From Spirochaetaceae bacterium (GTDB lineage: Bacteria; Spirochaetota; Spirochaetia; B11-G9): DNA of 15,407 bases. The notes under the pieces were generated by a model that was not told the origin of the DNA, ran no database searches, and worked only from the letters and a program-made list of their open reading frames with translations. Each line of letters begins with the position of its first letter. The first letter of the stretch is position 1. Made by a program: the position numbers and the translations under genes. The DNA lies in NCBI GenBank assembly GCA_030600745.1, contig JAUVLL010000028.1, positions 1-15,407 of the forward strand, given 5' to 3'. This document shows positions 8,401 through 15,407 of the stretch, piece after piece.

Positions 8401-11400
8401 TTATGGGCAAAAAAGCTATTCTAAAGCTGCCCCTTTAATAAGCGTTACACCAAAGATTCATACTGTGGAAGAGAGCATGAGTCCTGGATCTGAGCTTTAC
8501 GATGGGAGAATATTTCTTGATAAAATTTATAATGAGACAGGGACTGAGGTTGTTGAAACCCTGCATTTGGTTCCTGATACAGGATCTTTGACTCTTGTTA
8601 GTACAAGTAATCAGAGTTCGGGTATTGTTAGTGGATCTACAGTAAGTGAATCTGCCGGAGGGATAAGTGCTTCTTTCCTTCGGAACGGAATAAAACATAG
8701 TTATAATTTAACTAACCCTCAAAGTGTTCTTTCAAGCCTGCCTTTGTTAATATATAATAGTGACGTTTTAAATGAAGTTACTTCCAGTTATAACTTTGCA
8801 TATTTTCCATCTTATGCCAGCTTAAGTATTGCAAATTATGACACAATTTATGGGAGTATTGATGTTCAGGATGATAAGAGTTTCTTTGAAGCAGTTTATG
8901 ACAGGTATCCTGAAATTCCTGAAATTGAAGAGTATATACTTAAAGATCCAATGTCGACAGAAGAGCTGAATCATTTAAATACTATCCTGCCTGGAGATAA
9001 TTTACCTGCAAATTATACCTTGTTACCCTTTTCTGATTATACAGCTGCCTACGGTTCTGCTTCCCCGGAAGCCAGGACCTTCCTTGAAGAAGTTTACAGC
9101 AGATCTCCGGAAATACCTCCTCTTGAGAGATATGATCTTGCTGCAGATATCAGTAACAAGGATGAAACACAGCTTGTCCTTATTTTTGATATTTTAAGTG
9201 ACAATTCCGATTCTATACTGGACAGCCCCTTATTCTTATCCGGGAATAGAGAGAGTGTGGGGGTTATTGCTTTAAGCGAAACAGAATACACAGTCTGTTT
9301 TGAAGGGGATCCGGATATTCAAAGCTTCTTTAATGAAGTTGCAGATGCTGAGTTAAATAGTTTCTATATTTTAAAAGATGATATTACTGAGTTGGAGAAA
9401 AATGATTTCGAGTTTGCCTGCAGGAAGTATTTAAGGGATGAAATTGAATTCCCCTATTATGAATATAACGATGATGATGGGATCGCAACTATTAGGTCCG
9501 GATTGACCAGTACTGAGAGGACTGAGATATCGACTCTTTTTTCAGGACTTGGTTTAAGTGTATTTACCAATCTTAACAGAAGTCTTGGGTATTATTCCAA
9601 CGTAGTGCTTCCTGTTGCTTATGAAAGTACAGCTCCAGTTTCAAGTGTAGATAATCCAGTTCCGGAAGGAACCGGTTCCCTGAACCATACAAATCCTGGT
9701 ACTGTTAGTATTCCATATTTTGATAACCAGGGCCGGAGTTCATATATAATTAAATATATTCATAACTATAATTCGGGTCTGGATTACAGCACAGGAAATT
9801 TGATAAATTTACCTGTTGATATTTATAATGAAAATACAATACCCGGAACACATCTTGAACCAGCAGAGGGTGATACGGAAACTCCTAAAGAGTTTGAGGT
9901 TTTTAGTGGAGGTATTGCAGGCTGGTACTATGGAGTCTGGACAGGATATTATGGCGCTTTTAATAAAAACCTTATACATTCCCAGCCTGAAGTTTTGGGC
10001 AGTGAAGAAGTTGCACTACCAAAGTATTTTACATTCATGATCAAAAATACAGATACACAACTTACAGAGATTGGGAAAAACGAGCACATTCTAGCAGTTG
10101 ATGGAGAAACTCTTATAATAGATGTAAGCTCGTATATGGATTCATCTTTTAACAATGATGGTATTCCTGAAAGTGTTTCATATAATTTTGCACCGGTTAT
10201 TGATGGTTCAACACTTCATGCTGACAGGAATGGAGGAGATACTTATTTTAATATACCAAGAGGTAGTACGCCAATTTCACAGGGGGAAATTGGAAATATC
10301 AGTGAGAGTAAATCCGAGTCGATAGATATTAATGGGAGTGTTTCAAAATTTTTTGGATCTTTATCCTTAAGTGAAAACCTGGGGGAATCCTGGCAGTATC
10401 AGGATTTAATGGATATAAATGGTGACCGTTATCCTGATATTATTTCATATACTTCACATGAGGATGGTTCAAAAGGATTTAAAGTACTGGAAGGAACCGG
10501 TACCGGATTTGGTGAACCCAAAGATTATACCAGTAAATTTAATCATTTAACATACAATGTAAATGCAGCATTTGGTTTTGGAGCTTCATCAGGTGTTGGC
10601 GGAGGAGAATCAACAACTACAACATTTTCTAATAAAGGTTCAGTACGATCTACAAGTGTTACTTCGCCCAGTCCCTCCGGTGGAATAAGTCTTAATGGAA
10701 CAGTTGGCTCCTCATTCAGGACAGAAGGGTTTATAGATATTACGGGAGACGGGCTTCCTGATCATATCCAAAGGAATATATTTGATGGATATGAAGTAGC
10801 CATTAATAGGGGAGATCGTTCTTTTGCTTCGTCTGTCGACTTTGGAACTGGAATTGGTATAGATTTTTACAGTAGAGGCAGTAGTCATCTTAGCGATTTA
10901 GCCATTGAACCATTAGGTATCAGCTTTACCAATACAGGAAGTCTTGGTACAAGTATTTCTACAACTTTTCCTATAGGTGGATTCATTGAAAGTGTAGGAT
11001 TAAATGCAGGTTTTAATTCATCTGCAAATCGTACTTTATCCCAGCTTATGGATATAAATGGTGATGGATTGTCTGATCAGGTAGTGAAAGCTCCCTTAGA
11101 AGGTTTCTTTCGGGTTAAATTTAATCTGGGTGATAAGTTTTCTGAAGATGAGGTAAAAATATTCAGACCTGATTGGGGTATCGATTTATCAGCCAATATA
11201 GCAGGTCTCGAAACAGCACTTAATGCCAATAAAGCTGTGTTTGATAATATGGATATACCAGGAGTAAATGTTGGTAGTTTTATTAATGGAGGTTCATTTC
11301 TTAACTCTTTGGCTGATAATCCCTTTGACGATATAATTGATCCCTTTAAAGTAGATGATACAATAAACTATACAGGCGGGGTCGCAATAAATCTTGGAGC

Positions 11401-14400
11401 AAATGTTACGCTTTCCCTTTATGAACTACATCTGGCTATTGTAAAATTGGGTTTTCAGCTTATTCCTGGAATAAACGGGTCTCTTGCTGTAAGCACAACA
11501 AGTCTTTCCATGCAGGATATAAATGGCGATGGTCTTCCTGATCATATACTTAAGAAAACAGGATCGGATTCATTACTGGTAAAAATTAATAGTATGGGGA
11601 AGACAGGGCTTCTTAATACAATAATCTTGCCGACTGGCAGTAGAACAGACGATGGCAAAATAGTCGGTGGGAGCATAGAACTGGAATACGAAAGAAGAGG
11701 AAACACAGTTGATATGCCTCAAAACCGCTATGTACTTACAAAAGTAATAAAAAACGATGGGTATCAGGACGATTGGATCATGGCAGGCGAACACAGCTAT
11801 ACAGAAATATATGACTACAGGGATGGGTACTATGATAGGGGGGAGAGAAAGTTTTACGGCTTCCGGGAAGTAACAGCAACAAAAGGTGATGGATCGATTA
11901 CTACAACAACTTACAGCAACAGGGACTACTATACAAAGGGACTTGTTCTTTTAACTGGAATAGAAGATGAAACCGGTAAACCCTACCTTGAACAGCAGAA
12001 TATCTACGGTACAATTGATAGAGTTTATCCGGAGGGAAAAGTAGTGTATCCATATCTTGTCACCGAACGTAGCAGAACATACAACACTTTAGATTCCGAT
12101 CTTATTGAAACAGAAAAAGAATATTTCTACGACGATATGGGTAATGTAATACGAATCGAAGATACCGGAATCCACTCAGAACCTGATGACGATATTACTT
12201 TCTATATAGCATATGCAGATAGTGATGAAAACAAGTATCTGGAAAGTCTTCCTTCAAGCCTCCGTGTAGAAGATTCGTTTGGAATACCGATACGAAAGAG
12301 AGAAGGATCTTATGACGGTAATGGAAATCTTACACAATTAAGAAGCTATTACAATAAATATGACTCTTCTGAATACACATTTAAATACGATATTTATGGG
12401 AACCTTAATTCTGTAGAAGATCCGTTAGGTTATAAAAAAGAGTACACTTATGATAATGTTGTTAACAGGTATATTACAGAGATAAAAACATCAAGTATTT
12501 ATGGGGGAGATTCATATACCTCAACTTTAAGTTATGACTATAGCTTCGGCGTTGAAATCTCTTCTACAGACAGTAACGGGAACACTCTGTCAAAGGAGTA
12601 TGACAATTTTGGAAGGCTTAAAACAATAATAAGTCCCTATGATACTGGTGCAGTAAAAGCAGTGGAATACAGTTATCAGACAAGTAGTTTCCCCTGGACA
12701 GCCCTGATAAAAAACAAGATAAGTTTTAATCCGGCAGACACCGGGACCATGAACACTTATGTAATAATAGACGGTCTAAACAGAATAATAAGCACTGCAA
12801 AAGAAGGAGAAGTTTACAATGAAGGCGGAAATCTATACGGATGGAATAAAAGCGGATATGTTGCTTACGATAGCAAGGGACGACCAGTAGAAGAGGGACA
12901 GACTGTTTTTGAAGAAACAAGCACTTCTCCTTTAGTAGAGAACACAGTTCTGCGTCCAACACTAAAAACATACGATGTCCTTGACAGAATCCTTACAATA
13001 AAATTCCCTGACGATTCTGTAATGACAAAAAACTATACTATAGAAGGCTCCTTAACAAAAGAGATTATCACAGACCCCCTTGGAAATATAACAGAAACAT
13101 ACAAAGACATTAGGGAAAATGTTGTAGGGCTGAAGAAAAAGGATTCATCCGGGACACTTATGAAAGAAGTCAGCTACACATACACTGTATTGGGAGAACT
13201 ATTAAAAGTGCTGGATGCAAAAGGAAATGATGTTACCTTTACCTACAATATTCTTGGAAGAAAATTAACAATGCAAAGTCCTGAAACAGGTCTTACAGAG
13301 TACGAATATGACATTGCCGGCCACCTGATACGAAGAGTTGATGCTAATCTTCGGAATAGAGGGGCTTCAATCAATTACATTTACGACACTCTCGGAAGGA
13401 TAGAAAAAATAGATTATCCATTTATGGCAGATACAACCTATGCTTATGGACAGCAGGGGGATAACTACAACAGAGCAGGCCGAATTATACGGGTAACAGA
13501 TGAAAGCGGAAGTACAGAAAACTTCTACGGAAAATTGGGAGAAGCTACCTGGGTTACAAAAACAATTGGCCGCCTTGCACCTTTGGAAGATGACAAAACA
13601 GCTTCCTTTAACTACACCTTCGACTACCAGGGAAGAATGGAGACAATTACCTATCCCGATGGGGAAGTTGTAGGCTACGAGTACAACAGAGGCGGAGAAG
13701 TAGAGCAAATCAACAGTTCCCATAAAAACCTTGATACAAGCTATATAGAAAATATTGGCTACAACGAATACGGACAAAGAGCATACATAAAATATGGAAA
13801 CGGAATAGAGACGAAGTATACCTACGACCAGGACAGGCGCTGGATTAACAATATAGAAACCCAAAACACCCTTACTACCTTACAGGATATTGATTACACC
13901 TTTGACAGAACAGGTAATATCCTCTCAATAGTAAATATATCCGGAAAGTATTTGGCGAACCAGAACTATGAGTATGACGGACTCTATCAGTTGACAAGAG
14001 GAGAAGGATACTTCGAAGACAGAGAGTACGGTTATGTGGGCGGAACATCCAACTACACCCAGAACTTCAGTTACGACAGCACAGGAAATATTTTAACAAA
14101 GACAAGCAATAATGTAGTTAACCCATCCGGAGGTGTAAGCGCTCTTAATTACGATTACAGCTATACCTATTATACCGATAAACCAAAACAGGCTGAAATA
14201 ATCGGGAATTTATGGTATCTTTATGATGGAAACGGTAATATGATAGAAGAAAGAGCCGTGGATGCATGGCCGAGCAGTGAGCTAGCGAACGACCAGGCCG
14301 GCGGCCACAGCGCAGAAGGCCTCCTGGGAAGCGGAACTATTACAAAAAACGGGGATATAACAGAAATGAACAGAGGCATAGCCCTTACAAGAAACACAGC

Positions 14401-15407
14401 TCCGGAAGATAATGTCTATAAACGTACCTATATCTGGGATGAGGAGAATTGTCTTAAGACAACAATTGATCCAGCAACAACTGTAGAATACCGTTACGAT
14501 AGCACGGGGGAACGAACTAACAAGAGATCAGAAAACGGAAGTGAAACTCTCTACTTCAACAGCATGTGGCTGCTCGCAGAAGACAGTTATGGCTTCAGGC
14601 AGAGTAAAAACATCTACCTCGGAGAAACAAGAATTGCCACCAGATTAAACATGGAAAGTGATTCTTCGACGGGGTATGAAGCGGTGAATACTTACTACTA
14701 TCATCCTGATCATTTGGGTTCTTCCAACATTGTAACAACCCCTGATGGAGATGTTTTTGAGCACATTGAATATACCCCATATGGTGAAACATGGATTGAA
14801 AAGAGTGATGATTTGTTTGATATGCTGCCCTACAGATATACCGCAAAGGAACTAGATGACGAGACCGGACTCTACTACTACGGGGCGAGATACTTAAATC
14901 CTAGGACTAGCAAATGGATCAGCAGTGATCCGGCGGGGTTTGATTTGATTGATCCAAAAAGACAGGGATTTAATATTGTTGAATCCAATAACTGGTACAG
15001 TTATGCTGCTAATAATCCAGTATTGTATAAAGATCCTACAGGAATGGAGATTGTCAAAACTCTTGGACTGGACTTGATGAATAATTATTCCAATAAAGTA
15101 AAATTAGGAAATTCCAAAACAGAACAAGTAAATAAAGTTGGTTGCTATGTTGCTGGATTGGGACATGCTTATGGGACAAGGAGTGCTAGAAGTTATTCTG
15201 GAGCATTATCCAGTGCCACTGATTTTAAAGCAACTGAAAAGTTAAATAACAATTCAAAATTGTTTGGTACTAATTCAGGAAATATGGCGGGACGTAAAAC
15301 TTCAATGGACCAGATATTTGGAGAAGGAAATTGGGATTACTGGACAACAAAAGTTCAGGGTGTTGAAGGTTTGAAAGATAAACTTCAGGAATATGCAGAT
15401 TCGGATA
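5480..15407 (+). CDS. Giant secreted SpvB/TcB-TcC-like YD-repeat (RHS) protein, 3' incomplete
   Basis: The frame starts at ATG 5480, with AAAGGAG at 5464-5470, and has no stop to the window end: 3309 codons are visible and the C-terminus is missing. In order: Sec signal peptide (1-27, 'LLIVSFPLVA|ED'); ZU5-like domain (about 45-170, 'DGIILEIPAGAVEEDVIIK', 'LTNHFTDM'); SpvB/TcB N-terminal domain (about 205-510, 'PLNLPPGRGSAYPNLVLSYN', 'DYDDTDTYILDGEEL'); VCBS/FG-GAP-type 'DINGDGLPD' motifs; an unusual insert (about 709-1570); TcB middle domain (about 2035-2140, with 'YDRGERKFYGFREV'); about 15 YD repeats (from about residue 2212); Rhs core ('YYYHPDHLGSSNIV', 'GLYYYGARYLNPRTSKW', 'DPTG'); and a low-GC tip. 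TcB and TcC together normally form a hollow cocoon that stores a toxic tip. Here both are in one chain, with a signal peptide added. It is the last visible gene of the operon. Likely role: an exported or surface-displayed toxin delivery shell; the target is unknown. Confidence 0.9.
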   Translation, partial: MNIIRDNKVFIIQILFTLLIVSFPLVAEDAQKTDAPVDMFSQKVTPDNKCILKYDGIILEIPAGAVEEDVIIKIIKLGSIHGVNDTMKNVTVGAVSYRFEPSGIHLKKNIRVSIPFNKALLDSETSLSNLFTWFYDKDRRKWERLPRVEIDKKNIVVVSLTNHFTDMINATLKMPENPGPVNFDINSIKNLEAANPSAGVMSLKGLTPDSTGSASFRIPLNLPPGRGSAYPNLVLSYNSESLNSWMGRGFNISVSSITTDTRFGLPDYDDTDTYILDGEELILTSGFFSFPKYYQPRVEKEFKQIIRKQEDRIDYWEVTDKNGRMQTFGTEEGWIGSDRNNHSKTYTWYLTKEKDANGNTVHYIYDYDSANKYTYLKEIRYSGHDTGNTVVDGLYKVVFNTDTSDEYGPRPDRRIDARGTFVSKLIRRLDEVQIFYNGDVFRTYAFGYKQNEFGQTVLKSFTELDGSGNEFYAYGFDYNKLTPHEDGAGVIAYDGFGTDPVDWGYISDDTFPGLNQSGTFGVGASLYLGLTVKMLKYSKWFNWDWKTIASLGVRGGVNFSGTIANSTLLDINGDGLPDAVWKDSGVLRGYRNTGNSFDTSTSNDIALSGLPGLLNSSYQKGYSLGASASIGSVGGSISWQNNWTEGLTAFNDINGDGFIDFLKSDDDQFYMNTLTGFTPTDYTTNINIEVTQSENFAEKEEDYKRTYYIQEPVRKWKAFSSGNIEISQTVGFVDNDYDYDSMDSVKAVTYPEEGNAISSILVSSGYPSDPVLRSINNVKVGDEVFFHMDVGDDSRGDDIKWDINIAYTDINYFENMNEAAIIIPEEFYLYNNFPDIRLEILYERTPSNIPWILDYTLKTNWKNFLDQAAVDAIIEHSLFVPGRIPEAIFTEIFGKASLTEIQNYEGGGVFPGGQAALIDAYLYRPEFEDFVRINSGADDTISETLVLAELSMGELQELFYYNDFTGSNIYPDEFYGQKSYSKAAPLISVTPKIHTVEESMSPGSELYDGRIFLDKIYNETGTEVVETLHLVPDTGSLTLVSTSNQSSGIVSGSTVSESAGGISASFLRNGIKHSYNLTNPQSVLSSLPLLIYNSDVLNEVTSSYNFAYFPSYASLSIANYDTIYGSIDVQDDKSFFEAVYDRYPEIPEIEEYILKDPMSTEELNHLNTILPGDNLPANYTLLPFSDYTAAYGSASPEARTFLEEVYSRSPEIPPLERYDLAADISNKDETQLVLIFDILSDNSDSILDSPLFLSGNRESVGVIALSETEYTVCFEGDPDIQSFFNEVADAELNSFYILKDDITELEKNDFEFACRKYLRDEIEFPYYEYNDDDGIATIRSGLTSTERTEISTLFSGLGLSVFTNLNRSLGYYSNVVLPVAYESTAPVSSVDNPVPEGTGSLNHTNPGTVSIPYFDNQGRSSYIIKYIHNYNSGLDYSTGNLINLPVDIYNENTIPGTHLEPAEGDTETPKEFEVFSGGIAGWYYGVWTGYYGAFNKNLIHSQPEVLGSEEVALPKYFTFMIKNTDTQLTEIGKNEHILAVDGETLIIDVSSYMDSSFNNDGIPESVSYNFAPVIDGSTLHADRNGGDTYFNIPRGSTPISQGEIGNISESKSESIDINGSVSKFFGSLSLSENLGESWQYQDLMDINGDRYPDIISYTSHEDGSKGFKVLEGTGTGFGEPKDYTSKFNHLTYNVNAAFGFGASSGVGGGESTTTTFSNKGSVRSTSVTSPSPSGGISLNGTVGSSFRTEGFIDITGDGLPDHIQRNIFDGYEVAINRGDRSFASSVDFGTGIGIDFYSRGSSHLSDLAIEPLGISFTNTGSLGTSISTTFPIGGFIESVGLNAGFNSSANRTLSQLMDINGDGLSDQVVKAPLEGFFRVKFNLGDKFSEDEVKIFRPDWGIDLSANIAGLETALNANKAVFDNMDIPGVNVGSFINGGSFLNSLADNPFDDIIDPFKVDDTINYTGGVAINLGANVTLSLYELHLAIVKLGFQLIPGINGSLAVSTTSLSMQDINGDGLPDHILKKTGSDSLLVKINSMGKTGLLNTIILPTGSRTDDGKIVGGSIELEYERRGNTVDMPQNRYVLTKVIKNDGYQDDWIMAGEHSYTEIYDYRDGYYDRGERKFYGFREVTATKGDGSITTTTYSNRDYYTKGLVLLTGIEDETGKPYLEQQNIYGTIDRVYPEGKVVYPYLVTERSRTYNTLDSDLIETEKEYFYDDMGNVIRIEDTGIHSEPDDDITFYIAYADSDENKYLESLPSSLRVEDSFGIPIRKREGSYDGNGNLTQLRSYYNKYDSSEYTFKYDIYGNLNSVEDPLGYKKEYTYDNVVNRYITEIKTSSIYGGDSYTSTLSYDYSFGVEISSTDSNGNTLSKEYDNFGRLKTIISPYDTGAVKAVEYSYQTSSFPWTALIKNKISFNPADTGTMNTYVIIDGLNRIISTAKEGEVYNEGGNLYGWNKSGYVAYDSKGRPVEEGQTVFEETSTSPLVENTVLRPTLKTYDVLDRILTIKFPDDSVMTKNYTIEGSLTKEIITDPLGNITETYKDIRENVVGLKKKDSSGTLMKEVSYTYTVLGELLKVLDAKGNDVTFTYNILGRKLTMQSPETGLTEYEYDIAGHLIRRVDANLRNRGASINYIYDTLGRIEKIDYPFMADTTYAYGQQGDNYNRAGRIIRVTDESGSTENFYGKLGEATWVTKTIGRLAPLEDDKTASFNYTFDYQGRMETITYPDGEVVGYEYNRGGEVEQINSSHKNLDTSYIENIGYNEYGQRAYIKYGNGIETKYTYDQDRRWINNIETQNTLTTLQDIDYTFDRTGNILSIVNISGKYLANQNYEYDGLYQLTRGEGYFEDREYGYVGGTSNYTQNFSYDSTGNILTKTSNNVVNPSGGVSALNYDYSYTYYTDKPKQAEIIGNLWYLYDGNGNMIEERAVDAWPSSELANDQAGGHSAEGLLGSGTITKNGDITEMNRGIALTRNTAPEDNVYKRTYIWDEENCLKTTIDPATTVEYRYDSTGERTNKRSENGSETLYFNSMWLLAEDSYGFRQSKNIYLGETRIATRLNMESDSSTGYEAVNTYYYHPDHLGSSNIVTTPDGDVFEHIEYTPYGETWIEKSDDLFDMLPYRYTAKELDDETGLYYYGARYLNPRTSKWISSDPAGFDLIDPKRQGFNIVESNNWYSYAANNPVLYKDPTGMEIVKTLGLDLMNNYSNKVKLGNSKTEQVNKVGCYVAGLGHAYGTRSARSYSGALSSATDFKATEKLNNNSKLFGTNSGNMAGRKTSMDQIFGEGNWDYWTTKVQGVEGLKDKLQEYADSD
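7187..7459 (+). repeat. First pair of VCBS/FG-GAP-type motifs in the giant protein
   Basis: Residues 570-578 read DINGDGLPD and residues 652-660 read DINGDGFID, both good matches to the DxNxDGxxD calcium-loop pattern of VCBS/FG-GAP beta-propeller blades found in TcB. Their spacing of about 82 residues is longer than a usual blade of about 60, so a loop insertion is likely. Confidence 0.75.
7607..10300 (+). other. Atypical insert between the two groups of propeller motifs
   Basis: About 860 residues (roughly 709-1570) separate propeller motif 2 from motif 3, far more than a standard TcB would allow. The first part (about 711-815) starts 'PVRKWKAFSSGNIEISQTVG', has 'VKVGDEVFFHMDVGDDSRG' and ends near 'KWDINIAYTD', a pattern I associate with jelly-roll, carbohydrate-binding-like modules in large SpvB-containing proteins. 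The middle contains the degenerate repeats listed separately. The last part includes 'GGIAGWYYGVWTGYYGAF' (about 1477-1495), an aromatic stretch of the kind seen in other large SpvB-type proteins. The exact fold is unknown. Confidence 0.55.
8834..9440 (+). repeat. Degenerate 66-82 residue repeats with PEIP motif
   Basis: Two units align clearly: residues 1119-1185 ('NYDTIYGS', 'FFEAVYDRYPEIPEIEEY') and residues 1186-1250 ('DYTAAYGS', 'FLEEVYSRSPEIPPLERY'), offset by 66-67 residues. A third, weaker copy starts near residue 1277 ('DPDIQSFFNEV', 'SFYILKDDITELEKNDF'). Each seems to be a helical module rich in acidic and aromatic residues. I do not recognise the family. Confidence 0.6.
10412..11542 (+). 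repeat. Second group of VCBS/FG-GAP-type motifs
   Basis: Four further motifs occur at residues 1645-1653 (DINGDRYPD), 1753-1761 (DITGDGLPD), 1858-1866 (DINGDGLSD) and 2013-2021 (DINGDGLPD). The first has Arg in place of the usual Gly, so its calcium site may be altered. With the two earlier motifs they suggest a propeller of at least six blades, interrupted by the large insert. This matches the TcB propeller that, in known Tc toxins, gates the cocoon. Confidence 0.75.
12113..14640 (+). repeat. YD (RHS) repeat array
   Basis: About fifteen degenerate units of the form 'YDxxGrl' are visible, for example 'YFYDDMGNVIRI', 'FKYDIYGNLNSV', 'EYDNFGRLKTI', 'YNILGRKLTM', 'YEYDIAGHLIRR', 'IYDTLGRIEKI', 'FDYQGRMETITYPDG', 'YNEYGQRAYI', 'YTFDRTGNILSI', 'FSYDSTGNILTK', 'YLYDGNGNMIEE' and 'YRYDSTGERTNK'. 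In RHS and TcC proteins such repeats wind into the beta-sheet wall of the cocoon. Confidence 0.9.
14687..15043 (+). other. Rhs core (RHS-associated core domain)
   Basis: Residues 3070-3188 contain 'YYYHPDHLGSSNIV', 'EYTPYGETW', 'YRYTAKELDDETGLYYYGAR', 'SKWISSDPAG', 'NWYSYAANNPVLYKDPTG'. This is the conserved plug at the end of the YD array, after which RHS/TcC proteins are usually self-cleaved to release the variable tip. Asp3150 (DPAG) and Asp3185 (DPTG) are the acidic positions visible near the expected self-cleavage zone. Confidence 0.9.
15044..15407 (+). other. Variable C-terminal tip, possible cysteine-peptidase-like toxin (incomplete)
   Basis: Residues 3189-3309 lie directly after the Rhs core, where polymorphic toxin domains sit. 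'NKVGCYVAGLGHAYG' (Cys3222) resembles the nucleophile helix of papain/C39-like peptidases ('GC..tslaM'). The rest, with 'MAGRKTSMDQIFGEGNWDYW' and 'KLQEYADSD', is unfamiliar. The partner His and Asp would lie beyond the window, so activity cannot be judged. By hand count, GC is 28% at 15061-15120, 40% at 15121-15180 and 32% at 15241-15300, against 47% and 53% in the two lines 14821-14940 of the core; this drop is typical of swapped tips. Confidence 0.5.

Noticed and set aside
9816..10040. 74-residue plus-strand frame inside the giant gene
   Set aside because: It is an out-of-frame shadow; the giant frame is continuous through this region and codes for recognisable sequence.
13367..13864. 165-residue minus-strand open frame, the longest antisense frame in the YD region
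   Set aside because: It is fully antisense to the YD-repeat coding sequence, lacks a ribosome-binding site and reads as a Cys/Val/Phe-rich low-complexity protein; it is a shadow of the giant gene.

Overview
The window suggests a low-to-moderate GC diderm bacterium. Gram-negative-type lipoprotein signals (lipobox cysteines), a probable outer-membrane beta-barrel and closely packed all-plus-strand genes all point to an outer membrane. A spirochaete (Spirochaeta/Treponema-like) is my best guess from the style of the small lipoproteins, but nothing in the sequence fixes the taxon. I see no tRNA, rRNA or CRISPR array.

Region 1 (1-2264) looks like a worn accessory strip. It holds the 3' end of a gene that may encode a GspK-like minor pseudopilin, an ORF6N-domain protein with a shortened phospholipase-D-like C-terminus, a small lipoprotein gene split by an apparent one-base deletion, and a short orphan C-terminal piece of an Rpn/PD-(D/E)XK transposase-family protein. 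About 180 bases of AT-rich, gene-free DNA follow.

Region 2 (2265-15407) is a tight, one-directional cluster that looks like one operon: a membrane-anchored coiled-coil/TPR protein; a signal-peptide protein with a FlgO/TolB-N-like domain followed by a beta-barrel; a lipoprotein with an Fn3-like and a PPC-like domain; a second lipoprotein with a likely lectin-type beta-sandwich; and one giant gene still open at the window end (3309 codons visible). The gaps between neighbours are 0, 1, 23 and 14 bases.

The giant protein combines, in order, a Sec signal peptide, a ZU5-like domain, the SpvB/TcB N-terminal domain, VCBS/FG-GAP-type calcium-binding motifs (six seen), a large atypical insert with a jelly-roll-like module and degenerate repeats, the TcB middle domain, a long YD (RHS) repeat array, the Rhs core, and a low-GC C-terminal tip. 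In effect it is a TcB-TcC cocoon in one chain, with a signal peptide. The tip resembles the start of a papain-like cysteine-peptidase toxin domain, but it is cut by the window edge. I infer that the four upstream envelope proteins help export, anchor or display the giant protein; nothing in the sequence proves this. An immunity gene, if there is one, would lie downstream of the window.
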